This document shows positions 39,387-51,002 of a stretch of DNA of 64,000 nucleotides, in pieces. Both the position numbers and the translations under genes were made by a program. Every line of letters begins with the position of its first letter. The stretch's first letter is position 1. The notes beneath the pieces were generated by a model. The model was not told where the DNA came from. It made no database searches and worked only from the letters and a program-made list of their open reading frames with translations. Where the stretch lies: contig JARBJD010000183.1 of the NCBI GenBank assembly GCA_033064195.1, forward strand, positions 85,387 to 149,386, read 5' to 3'. Source of the DNA: Blattamonas nauphoetae. Lineage: Eukaryota > Preaxostyla > Oxymonadida.

Positions 39387-40752
39387 CCTCTCCCCACTCG
39401 ACTTTGATTCCCTTCGCTATGACCTCCGCTAGGCCAAACTCTTGCCAAGCGGCGCTGAAATATCTGGTCCTTCCTCCCAGTCGATTGCCCACAGTCGGTG
39501 CAATCAACTGAGTGTTGTCTTTCGTTCCCATTAATATTTTCCTTGTGTTGATTTCTGATTGGGAGGACGGTTGGAGAACTGAGGTGTTCCGCTCCTCTGT
39601 CTCGGTTGACCCCTCCCCCTTCCTTGACCGTTCGGATGAGCTGGTCTGAAATTGGTCTGGTTCTGAGCACCCCAACCTTGAAAGGTTTGATATCCGCCTG
39701 CTCGAAAGCGTGAGCGCCCCTGACCGGGGCCCTGTCGAAAAACAATGGGTCCACACTCTGGAGTTTCCGTCTCTGAACTGTCATCTTCTCCTTCTTCTCC
39801 ATCAGTTCCTCCAGCCTCTTTTCTTGTCTCTCCTGAGACTCCCTCTTCGTCGCGTCCGCATCATCAAGTACTGGTAGTGCGAGGAAATGCGCAATCCTGA
39901 TGTCGTTCACGGACCTCGTGACCTCTGCTGCTTTTAATGTCATCAACTCCACAGAACGCGCTAGATCCTCCACAGAACCAGACTTCTTGAACGAGATCAC
40001 CCCTAATTTGGTCATGTGGAACGCGTCTGCTTCCAACTGGAGGAGACGCTTGTTCAGCTGATTCTTTCCCCGATCTGGTAACTTCTGCGATACAACATCG
40101 GGATAAAACTTCAGTTCGGGAGCCTGCGCCATTCTAACCTTCAGTTCCTTTTCTTCACTCTCCTCCCATTCAAAGAATGGGAGAAACTTAGCAGTCTGCT
40201 CCAAGTCTTCCGCTCTCTCCTCATGGTTCTCTATCCCAGCTACTAACTCAACAGGTGGCTGTTGTTGTGATTCTGGTTGTGCTTGAGAGGCTGCATTGAA
40301 CACCATTGCTTGATGGTGTTGAAGATCGCGAAACTCAGCCGGGGTGAGTCCGCGCATACTAGCAGGTGTTGGCGAAACTGATCGAACGGTTTGAGTCTGT
40401 TCCTGGGTTTGTTCGGTTGTCGATGCTGGTTGCCCCAAAACTACCCACTTCTCAGCCGGGGGAAGGAACTGTTCCCATTGCGCCGAATCTATCCCAGCAG
40501 TTAGATCTATGTGGTGGGCAACCTTCCTCATCATGTGGACAAAAACCCACTAAATCTTGCGATGTCGCATGGCGTTGTGAAACTGGCATATCGGGTCAAC
40601 GTTGATTGATCATTCTTGCTCATGGCCTCCAAAAATTTCCCAAACTCCGACCGCATATCGAATATGCCGTTCAGATGCGGCAATATAACCTCCATAGTCG
40701 GCAACTGCTTGGGTTCTTGTTGAGATTCACTCATCCTAAGTTTATTCAACAA
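39344..40752 (-). CDS. DIRS Gag-like region
   Basis: Two adjoining frames (40752-40531 and 40534-39344) precede the reverse transcriptase, as the Gag-like ORF does in DIRS elements. Content is Gln/Glu/Pro-rich with a charged coiled coil (RQEKRLEELMEKKEKMTVQ). No zinc knuckle is visible. Assigned by position. Confidence 0.6.
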
Positions 40753-40763
40753 TTTCTAAAGGA

Positions 40764-40883
40764 GTAACAAAGGGATGATCACTCCAAGTGGTCCAAGTGA
40801 AGTGAAGTAGGACATAATCTCATTACTTTTGACTTATTTATTCAACATTTCACGGGAATTATACTCAAACTTTCTTCATCTCT
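40764..40883 (-). repeat. DIRS inverted terminal repeat, right copy
   Basis: Reverse complement of 36371-36490; the unique outer extension runs on to 40924. Confidence 0.88.
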
Positions 40884-41070
40884 GAATGAAGAAGCCATAG
40901 GTCGTAAATCACTGAAGAGTGATTCAGTATTCTCTGAAGACATGACTCCACAATTGAACTCGTCTGTTTTCGAAAGAAAAATCTTCGATGAAGTGTTATT
41001 GTATAAGCTCGAGCGTAATGAAGATGAACAGAAAAGAGAAACAACGAAAACGAGAGTGAGTGAGTTCATG

Positions 41071-44000
41071 CTAAATCTTGACCGATCCAACTGAGCTTCC
41101 CTTCACTTCCATCTCTCGACGGTTCAATCTCAGCGACTGTCCACGCCACACCACAACTCCTCCCTCGAATCCTCTTTTCCCCCATCCCTCCATCTTCTCG
41201 CACACACTGTCCACAACTCGAACTTTCCTCAGATCAACATGTTCGCCAGCATCTGACACAAAAATCAAGAATCCACTTCCTCCAACAAAGTCCACATTTC
41301 GAGGCGATGATGGGTGAGGGCTGGTGTTGATCAGAACACAAGACACAAACGACGACATCGAAAGATCAGCTGAGGTGTGTGGCGCAGAGCGAGTCGAACT
41401 TCTTCGATGACTCATCTCAATCACAACGCATCCTCCTCCCACAGCCCTTCCGACATCTGCAATCTCGTCCATCCGCAGTCTTGTCACACATCCCTCGAAA
41501 ACACAATTCTGAACTTCAGCTGAGCATCCAAAAACAGAAATACGAATCAGACTTCCAAACGATCCACCAGAACAGTTTCGGAACAGTGAGTTTCCAATCA
41601 AGATCCCTCGTGTCGATCCTCCAACCACAACTCCTCCTCCTTCAAACGAACAGCTCGTCATCTCAACTTCCCTCATTTCAACGCGTCCACTCCCGACACA
41701 CACAACCACACTTCCCTTCCCACCAAACCGACCTTCCGAGCACGACACATCAGACACTGTCAAGCTTCCTGTGCTCCCAACTTCCACAAACGACGTCTTC
41801 ACCACTTCACGTGTCGTCAGCCAGCATTCCGCAAGCGACAGTTCAGCGTTGTCCGACACAGCGAACACTGAAACGATCTGTTTTGATGTTCCACGCAGTT
41901 CGAACGTGAGCGACGACACAATCACCAGACTTCTTTTGATCGCAATCATCCTCCTCCTTTCTTTCCATCTTCCTCCACCCACACTTCCTCCTTCCACTTC
42001 ACACACAATCTTCCCTCCTTTCCATTCAGTTGATGAGATCCTGATTGTCTGTGCTGTTCCTGTCTCTTTCCCAACCACCACACACCCTCCAATCCTCGCT
42101 TCCTCCAACACACTCACTGTGTTCAGTTCCTCCCCTCTCTCCACTATTCTCGTCAGTCCTTTCCCCAACGACAGAAACGGCATCGAATCTGATCCTGTTC
42201 CCGTCTCATCGTTTCCGCCCTTCCCCACCCACACTTCCTGCATCAACAGGAACCTCAGCAGCGATTCCGCTTCTTTGTCTCCATCCTTTCCAAAGAAGTC
42301 TTCTGCTTCTGCCTTCTCGAACGATCCCAGCCACCGTGAAGGCAGAATCATTCTGTCGAAGTGCGATCCAACAACAAAGACATCATTTCCTTTCTTCCCG
42401 ACTCCAGCAGCGTTTGCCTCCAACCCAACTCCAAATGTCAGTTGAAGAAGCGCGTATTGCTGTGCGGATGAAATTTCAGTGAAATCAACAAAGATGGCAC
42501 CACCACGTCCTCCTGCTCGGCATTCCGAGAACGATGTTTGTGAAATGCGAAGTGTGGCTGTCCCCGAAAGAGCAACGCCCACAGCTCCTCCATCTCCACT
42601 CGACGAACACGACACAATCTCTGTCCCGCAAATCTCAATCTTCTTCCCATCCCCATACGACCCACTGCACACCGATCCACTTCCGATCTGAGCTTCAATC
42701 GACGACAGTAATGAATTCTCAATCAAGATCCAGTTCGACAACACCTCATTCGAATCAAAAATCACACCATTTCCAGACGATCGCTTCAGTCCCTCAAACG
42801 TACTTGATGAAATCAATACTTTTCCTGATGAACACGACAGCAGCGAGCACAACGAGAACGACATCCTCGAAATCTTGCTGTCAAACACCGAAACAGACCC
42901 ACTCCCCGACACCTTCACCAACATCGATGAACGAACAGTGTCTCCTCCATCCACATCCAGACACCGAAGTGTCGCATCATGTGACGAAACTGCGATTCCT
43001 CCTTCTGAGGAGATCCTCACGAGTTGTCGCGAAGTGTTTCCACAAATTTCAATATCCTGCGAATCAAACATAACAACTCGATCAAGATCAGTCGACGACC
43101 CGACAACGATTTGTTCTGCTGTCGTCCCCAAAAGCTGACTTGCTCCTGTCCAAATCGTCTGGCACTTCCATCCTTCTCGCCCACACCCAACCACATCCCG
43201 TCCATCCGATCCCACCCACACCACCGACCACGAGTATCCCACAAGATACACCCACAGACTCACTTCATCGTATCCAAGCGGCGTCCCTTCTGCTTTGTCC
43301 ATCCCCCACAGATCCGACAGCGCAGATCCAGATAAGTACGACAAGGGAAGCGTTGGCCTAATCGACCACACTGACCCTGAGACCAGTGTCTGCAAACCAA
43401 AACCAGAAAGAAGCATCCAGTTCCCCTTCCCAGATCCACTCGCACAATCTTCGAAATCGGCGTCTATCGTCACAGCTGAAGGGTCCATCGACGACGAACA
43501 CGTCACATGCAGTGCTCCTCCATCTCCTCCTGCCCGACATCCCGAGAACGATCCTTGTGAAATGCGAAGTGTGGCTGTCCCCGAAAGAACAATTCCCAGA
43601 GCTCCTCCAGTTAGCGATGACGAACACTTCTTGAATGTTGTGTCAGTGATCGAGAGCGATCCAGTTGTCAGCGCAACGTTCAGGGCTCCTCCATTCGTCA
43701 AAGAAGAGAACGACGTGAAAGAACAGGAGCACACAGACAATGATCCTGTCGATGACACTGTCACAAACGATTGAGATGTCGATGTGGCAGGTCCAGTGAA
43801 GGCCAGATTAGACAGTGTCAGTTCGTTCGCTGTCACGATGATAATCCCATCCGACGAAACTGTGATCGCTGTCGACGATGATGAAGTCAGCGTCGCTGTT
43901 TGGGTTACAGCGATTGTCTCTGACAGGGTGAGGGCAGAATCAATTGGGAAAGTGTTTCGGCTGTTTGCATGAGACAGAGCAGTCGAGATCGATTGGCACG

Positions 44001-47000
44001 GCAATGACTTCACACCACAAAACGGATGGTCTTCTCCAGATGAGTGGATGTGTGTCGACGTCTCTGAAGTGGTGTGAGGATACCAGTAATACGACAGCGA
44101 TCCCGACGAACTTGCAGATTCAAATCCAAAGAATCGTTCCTTCTGTGTTGTGGTGAAGAGTACGTTGTTTTCGGGGAGAGACGGCTTGATCGAGTTCAGA
44201 GTTCCAACTTTCAGAAGGGACACCAGATCTGAACTTGAGAGAGAAAGGTATTTTCCATTTCCAGTCGCGGAGCATCCTTCGAACGTGATTGTTCCTGATG
44301 TCGAGAATGTTCCTCCATTGACAGTCACATGCAGTGCGCCTCCATCCGCTGTCGAGGTGCACGAGGTGAAGGTGACTGTCGTAATAGAAAGACTGGTGCC
44401 AGTTCCGAGTGTGGCTGAGATGGCTGAACCAGACGCTGAAGATGCGATCGACTTGAATTCACAATCCGACACGGACAATGATCCACCATTCACTGTGAAG
44501 AACGACTGGGAATACTGCTCGGCTGAGATTGTCAGGACTAAATGAGAGAGTGAGAGAAGCTTTGATGGTATCTTGATGGTGCTGTCGGTCGTCAAAGTGA
44601 CCGTTTGCTTGGATGACTGATCACTCGTCCATTTCACTGTCTTCGATGAGGAGAAAGCTTCAAAGAGGGTGACACTGGCCGAGAGAAACACGGTGGCTTC
44701 CTTTCCATCAGAGGAGTCCTTCGACGATGAATGGCCAAGAGGGAGTGTCTGACAAGCGAGGTACGAGTGACCACAGAGAGCATTGTCGGCAGCGCTCTCA
44801 GAATTCACGAACAGCTGTCCACCAGTGTAGGGATGAAGAAGATACAGAATCGATCCTGACGATCCGTCGATTTCTGAGAATTCATATTTCGACATTTCTG
44901 AAGATGTGAAAGTGGACGAAGATCCACCAGAGGGAGTGGTGAAGTACGAACCAGTCAGAGAGGCAGACGAGATCAGCGAGGTCTGACCGGAAGCAACGGA
45001 GATGAACAGATCACTTCCCTTTCCACTTTGTCCACACGAGTTCAGATCACCAGCAACTGTTGCGAATGTCACTGACGACAGTGAATAAGAACCAGGCGAC
45101 GAAAGTGACGTCAGGTCAACGAAGATCGCTCCTCCATTCAGCGACGACGAACACTTTTTGAATGTTGTGTCAGTGATCTTCAGACCACCAAAGGTGATTG
45201 CGACGTTCAGAGCACCTCCATTCGTCGATGATGAACACGATGTGAACTCGACTGGTTTCTCGGCCGATCCGATGTGGAGCTTGTGTGATGAGGTGCTGAG
45301 TGTGAAGAGGATTGAGCTTGAACTCGAGCTGGAGAGAGACGAGAATGACGATGATTGGATTGTGAGGTCCCCGCTTCCTGTGAAAAGTGAAGAGGCTAGT
45401 TGTGCATTGGAAATGTGAACATCACTGATACCTGCTGCTCCTCCTGACATCTCCAGCAGAGGTGAGGTTGACAGCGTATTGCAGTCCAGAGTGAGTTCGG
45501 AAATGGCGAGTGTGCCACCTTTCACAATTAAAGCACTGGACGAGAAGAGAGTGGCTGAATCATCAATCACGAACGAGCAAGCACTGAGAAGGACTGTTCC
45601 TTTCGATTGATCCAAGAATGTTCCTGCTGCTCCTGTCCATTTCAGATGCATGTTGCTCAGTGAAAGCGAGGTGTCCCCAGTTGCCCCGTCACCCAAAATG
45701 AACGACGATCCTGTGGCTATCAGATTCTGTGTCCCCAACGTCTTGTTCGTGGTGACTGAAAGGATGTACTCTTCCATGTCGATGGTTGTGTTGTGGATTC
45801 CATGGTTCATCAACAGAACCTGATAATGAGGGAGGGATTCAGTGTCTGTATGATCAGCGATTAACCATGCGAGTGCTTTCGACAGGGATTCGCATGGTAG
45901 AATTGTGTCTCCACATTTTTGGTTATCATTTCCTGTTGTCGAGAGGTAAGCTTCCGTGAGTTTGTTGAGATACGGCACAAGTGACTGATGAATTGTGTAT
46001 TCCGATGTGAGTATTCCGTGGTATTTCGTGTAGTCTGCTTCATCGAATGTGAAGGGAAGGAGGAAGTTGAAGCGGGTGGTGGTGATGGATGTTGTCAGGT
46101 CATCCGATTCCACGAAGAGGAATGGAGCTGGATTTTCTGGACTGACAATGGGAATCGAACTTTCCCGAAAGAGAAATTGACGGCATCCCCATCGAGCCCA
46201 AAGAAGACACAATTCCCATTTCCTGTCGTGCCTTGAGCCGACTGAGAGTTGGAAAGTGATTGACAGTTCGAAAAACTCATTCCTGACGTGCCTTTCATCT
46301 CAAACTTGCCGTTTCCTGCGAGCCGCACGAAGATCGCTCCTCCATTTCCTGTCGTCGAGCAACTTGTGGCAGATCCATCTTCGATGGTCACAGTGTTTCC
46401 AGAAGGAACTGTTGCAGAAAGAATGCTTCCGTCTCCGAGTGTGTTTGTGATCGTGTTGAAGGTGGAAGAGGCCATTGTGAGGTCGGCGCCGTTGAGAGAA
46501 ATGAGTGTCGTTGAAGTGAGGACAATTGACTTCGTATCAAGTGTTGTGAGGGTTGTCTGTCCTCCTGTCAGTGAAAGGAGAGAAGAGGACGAGCTCATGT
46601 TTTGGATTGTTGATGCTGTCATGGTTAACGTTCCTCCGTCCGTCAGAATGAGAATGTTTGGAAGGGCGGTGGTTGTTGTTGAGATTCCGAAGGTGCACGC
46701 TGTGAAGACAAGGACACCACCCGAAACATGTAAGAAAGGTGATGATCGCGGTGACGTGTCGAACATAAAAGACACTGCTGAGAAAGTCAGAATGAAATCC
46801 ACGTTCTTTCGAGTCGATGAGCCAACTGACACAGAGCCAGTGGATTGGATGGAGAGTGTCGTTTTGAGATATTCTTCACACTTGATGGTTTCAGTCTCGA
46901 ATTTAGCATCGAGTTGAGAAGTCAGTTGGATGTCTGATGTCAGTATGAGCTCTGACTCAGATTGAGCAAGAGAGTCGTGTGCATACTCGAGCGAGGCACA

Positions 47001-50000
47001 TGGAAGGCTGGCGATTCCACACAGTGGGTGCTCGTCTCCCTCAGAATTCACTCGGAAGACATTGCTCGTGCGAGGGTACCAGTAGTGCAGGAGAGACCCC
47101 TTCGAAGTGGATGATTGATATCCAAAGAATTGTTCCTTCTGTGTTGAGGTGAAGAGTGTGTTGTTTTCGGGGAGAGACGGCTTGATGGAGATCAAAGTTC
47201 CAACTTTCAGAAGTGACACCAGATCTGCACTCGAGAGAGAAAGGCAGTTTCCATTTCCAGTCGCTGAGCATCCTTCAAACGTGATTGTTCCTGATGTCGA
47301 GAATGTTCCTCCATCGACTGTCACGTGCAGTGCTCCTCCATCAGCTGTCGAGGTGCACGAGTGGAATGCCGTCTCTGTGATCGTGAGTGAATCAGTCGAG
47401 ATGAGCATTGCTTTGATGCAGCTGCCAGAAGACGAACTGTGGATTCCTTCGAATGTGCACGAATGGACTGTGAGTGCACCTGATTGCACGGTGACGACAG
47501 CTCGAGCTCTCGTTGACGACGACGGCTGAGCAGAGAAGGCGAGACCGGCGAGAGCGAGCGAGTGAGATTCGACGGAGACTGATCCTGCCTCGGCAAGCAC
47601 GACTCTCGCCCTGTCTCCTCCCGTCGACTCCCACACCACCGACTTGTCAAGTGTCATCAACTCGGTGATATCTGCTTCTGTTCGGATGGCGATCTTTCCC
47701 TCGTCTGACACTCCCTCCATTCCACGTGACAGTGTGGCACACGGAATCGTCGACAGGCCACACTTGCTTTCGTCCAGTCCGTTCTGCCCATCCACAAACA
47801 TCGTTGTATCGTCGAACGGATGTACTTCGGCCAGAATCGAGTGGTGCAGAACAACTTCCGTCTCCCTCACTCCAAACGCAGCCGATAGACGCTCGTCGCG
47901 AGTGAATGCAATTCCATCAGCTGGCGACGACGAGAACAGACACTCGCTCCAATCAGAGATGGCTGCGATGTCCATTGAGTCCACAAAAAGAAGAAACACA
48001 TCTGCACCAAGCTCACCACACGTGTTCTCCTCTCCCTCGCCCTTCTTCCCAAAATCCATTTCTGACACTGACAGTGTGGCTGTCGCGGTTTCAAGGTCGA
48101 GACAATACAGCCCTCCTCCAACATAGTCAGCACCACACTTCTTCATCACAATGCGGGAGAGTGTGACGCTGGTGGTGGGATAGTTGACGTACATCGCTCC
48201 ACCACTTCGAGAGTGGCAGGACAGAAACGTGCAATTGGACACAGTCGCTGTTGAGTGTCGGGTGAGAACGAGACCGCCTCCTGACGTCACAGCTGTGGAA
48301 TCAGAGAACGAGCAGTTTTTCACTTCGACGAATTCAATGGTGGACGTGTCCACTGAACCTCCACTCGATCCTGCCTCATTCGACGAGAAGTTCGAGTCTG
48401 ATAGTGTCAATGAATGAGCGAATTGAACTCGCAATCCTCCTCCATACACCGCACACGACGATCCCTCGACAGTACACGCAGAGACATCGACATTGCCAGC
48501 CAGATTGAAATAGATCCCTCCCGTGTGAGAAGACGTGGAATGGCAGTCCAGAATGGTGACTCGGGTGAGGGTGATGGTTCTAGTGGCTACGATCTCGGGG
48601 AAATAGAACGCTCCAGCCCCTCCCTCCTCCTCCGCCACACAATCCACAAATCGACAGTCCTCAAATTTGATGGTTTCGATTGTCCACATTCTGATCGCTC
48701 CACCGAGTCTTTCCGATCGCATTTTGGTGAAGTTCGTGTTGGTGACGGTGAGATCGGTTCCAGCTGTGTGGGCAAAGCCAGCGCCGCCATGGGCAGAGCC
48801 AGCAGAGCAGTTTGTGAAGAGAGTTGAATGAACCGTTGATGAGGTGATGTTGTAAAAGCGGACACCACCAACCTCCTTCGTGGAACATTCCTGCACAACA
48901 CAATCTTCAATTTTCGCAGAGTGACAGTCTTTCACAACCATCGCTCCTCCATCAACGTCGCTTTGGCATTTGATGAAAACGACCTTCTTGAACGTGCATT
49001 TGGCTTTTTGATTGCTTGTGTATTCGAAGAGACCCATCGCCGCTCCATATTTCCCGCACGAGCACGAGTCAAACGTGCAGTTGTCCACGTTGAACGTGAA
49101 GGCCTGTTGAATGCTTGCACTGATGTTGAAAGACTGATAAACCCCGCCCCCGCTATTCACAGCCGTGCAAGTTTCAAAACGGCAGAGGACAAAGGAGGCA
49201 GACGAGATCCCGTTGGACGAATCAATCGCTCCTCCATTCGAGTCTGCGTGGCACCTCTCAAAGAGAGTGTTCGACACTTCGTAAGATGAATCATAAAAGA
49301 CACGAAGACCTCCTCCCCACGATCCGGCCGAGCAATCGGAAAATCGACAATCGGAGACAGTGGCAAGAGTGTGGATGGTGTCGAGATGAACACCGCCTGC
49401 ATACTCGCCTGCGGAACATGATGTGACGTTGCAGCTGGAGACGGTTGGAGATGGACACGTGTTGATTCGGAGAGCGGCCGCGTGGGAAGTTTCGCCGGAA
49501 ACTGAGCAATTTTCGAACTTCGATTTTTGGACGAGAACAGAAGGTGAGGAACCGGATGTGCAGGCGATGGTAACAGCTCCGCGGGAATTGGAATTGCCAG
49601 AAGATGTGAAATTGACGAAATTGCATTCGGAGATCACGAAAGGGCAGTTGATGCTTGACGCGTGGATTCCGATCGAGATCCCACTTCCTGAGGTCGTGCT
49701 TTTGAAGTTGTTGAACGTGCACTTCACAAATCCAACCGATCCTGTCGAAACCGACGGCAATGACTGGACAGAGGCGTATGTCTGGCCCACAAAATGGTAC
49801 TTCGAAGGATCGTGGACGGTGGGGATGGGGGCGGATCGGCTGTGCAGGATGTGAACGACGTGTTCTGTGCGAGCAGGCTCCCACCGAAATTGAAGTCTCG
49901 CGTGACTGATCCTGACAGATGGTTCGAACACGACATCAGCGAGGACGAGACGAGCGACTGGCTGAGTGCGAACGGTGAGGGAGTGGGGAGTGGATGTGAT

Positions 50001-50728
50001 GTGATGTTGGAAAGCGAGAGACACACAATCTGGCTTGTGATTACGTTCAGGGATGATGTGGTGGTGTTCACGTTGAAATCGAAAGCAAGACCATTTCTGC
50101 TCGAGAGAAATGAAGAACGAAGAAGACTGCTGGAGATGGTGATTGATGTGGAACTGAATGTGGGAGAGAGTTGCACAAAGGATGGCAGAACGCAATTTCG
50201 ACTGAAGAGAGAAGTCTCAACAACCACGACTGAGTTGGAGAGAGTGTGCAGAGTGTCTGAGTCAGACAGAATCAAAATTGGGGAGAGTGTTGGGGCAGCA
50301 GTGACGTGGCATTTTCGAAGAGAGAACGACGACAAAGCAAGAGAGGCAGCATGGAATGATCTCGAGTCTTCGTCGAGATTCATTCGGATGCGCGATAGAA
50401 CAACAGAAGTGTTGAAAAGTTGCATAATAACCAGGCTGTGCTGTGCTGGTAATGAGTTGCTGATGTAATTGTTGGGTGGTTTTTCTGAAATTGGACAAAA
50501 AGTTGTGTTCTCGTTTCTCTCTATAATAACTTCAATATTTGATATCAAAACAGAGTGATCGGTGTATGTACTTCTTTGCAAGTGAATAGGCGAGCTTGAA
50601 TTCGTTTGGCCAATGATAGATTGAAGAGTTGTACTCGAGATTTTAGCTGGTGCTTTGAGATTGGTGTTTGAGAGACTGACTGAAATGTGCACCACGATGT
50701 AAGAAAGAAGTATAAATTTGCTGAGTGC
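41071..50728 (-). CDS. Giant secreted right-handed beta-helix protein, at least seven modules, two apparent frame breaks
   Basis: Three overlapping frames (50758-49724, 50195-46095, 46212-41071) read as one protein of roughly 3200 residues. The start at 50728 gives MALSKFILLSYIVVHISVS, a signal peptide. The body is a Ser/Thr/Gly-rich beta-helix with recurring cores such as CTSTADGGALHVTV and SSSLNGGAIFVDL. Module heads share CG-x4-PC-x-SL (CGLSTIPCATL, CGIASLPCASL, CGDTILPCESL, CGHSYLACQTL, CGVKSLPCQSI, CGREGWKCQTI, and a Cys-less last one near 42250). Frame changes are needed near 49810 (in C-rich sequence) and near 46140-46175; with no other damage over 9.6 kb these may be assembly indels. 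No membrane anchor at the C-terminus. Likely a cell-surface or secreted adhesin-like or carbohydrate-binding protein. Confidence 0.7.
44050..47340 (-). repeat. Duplicated module inside the giant beta-helix gene
   Basis: Segments at about 44050-44340 and 47040-47340 are near copies at DNA and protein level: both encode the block from GGTFSTSGTITFEGCSATGN through SIKPSLPENN to HYWYP or YYWYP and then a CG-x4-PC head. The GGALNV...FKKCSSSL core is likewise repeated at about 43650 and 45180. Confidence 0.75.
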
Positions 50729-51002
50729 CATTGAATGACGGGAAATTAAAATATTCAATGCTTACTTCAGAAGAAATTATGATCCAGCCCTTTGTTTGCA
50801 TAGTCAGGTTTCCTCATTCAAGTGATGATATTTCATCTTCAAACTGACTCTATCCCATGAGATATTGCATGAAACACTCAATATGTTTATCAAAAATCAG
50901 CCAAAAATTGCAGAAATGAACAGAAGTGATTAACTACAAAACATATCATCACAAAACGCGAAAACCCCGATGTATGTATTTCGAGGGTCTCACACTAAAT
51001 AA

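Larger units (their letters stand above)
36348..40924 (-). mobile_element. DIRS-type tyrosine-recombinase retroelement
   Basis: Ends are fixed by the internal complementary region: bases about 36593-36681 are the complement of the left terminal extension (ending at 36348, ATTCCGACC) followed by the complement of the right extension (ending at 40924, GAGTGATT). Inverted terminal repeats at 36371-36490 and 40764-40883 look identical over 120 bp. Coding parts, all minus strand: Gag-like region, reverse transcriptase with RNase H, and tyrosine recombinase, in overlapping frames as this family is known to use. All parts appear open, so it looks whole or nearly so and young. No target duplication is expected or seen. 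Confidence 0.88.

Noticed and set aside
37258-39756. 832-codon frame in the DIRS element
   Set aside because: Most of it is the shadow of the reverse transcriptase frame; only its last part, the recombinase N-terminal domain, is credible.
41379-49854. Many plus-strand frames of 80-220 codons
   Set aside because: Ser/Pro/Thr-rich antisense of the beta-helix gene, whose repeated modules fix the coding strand.
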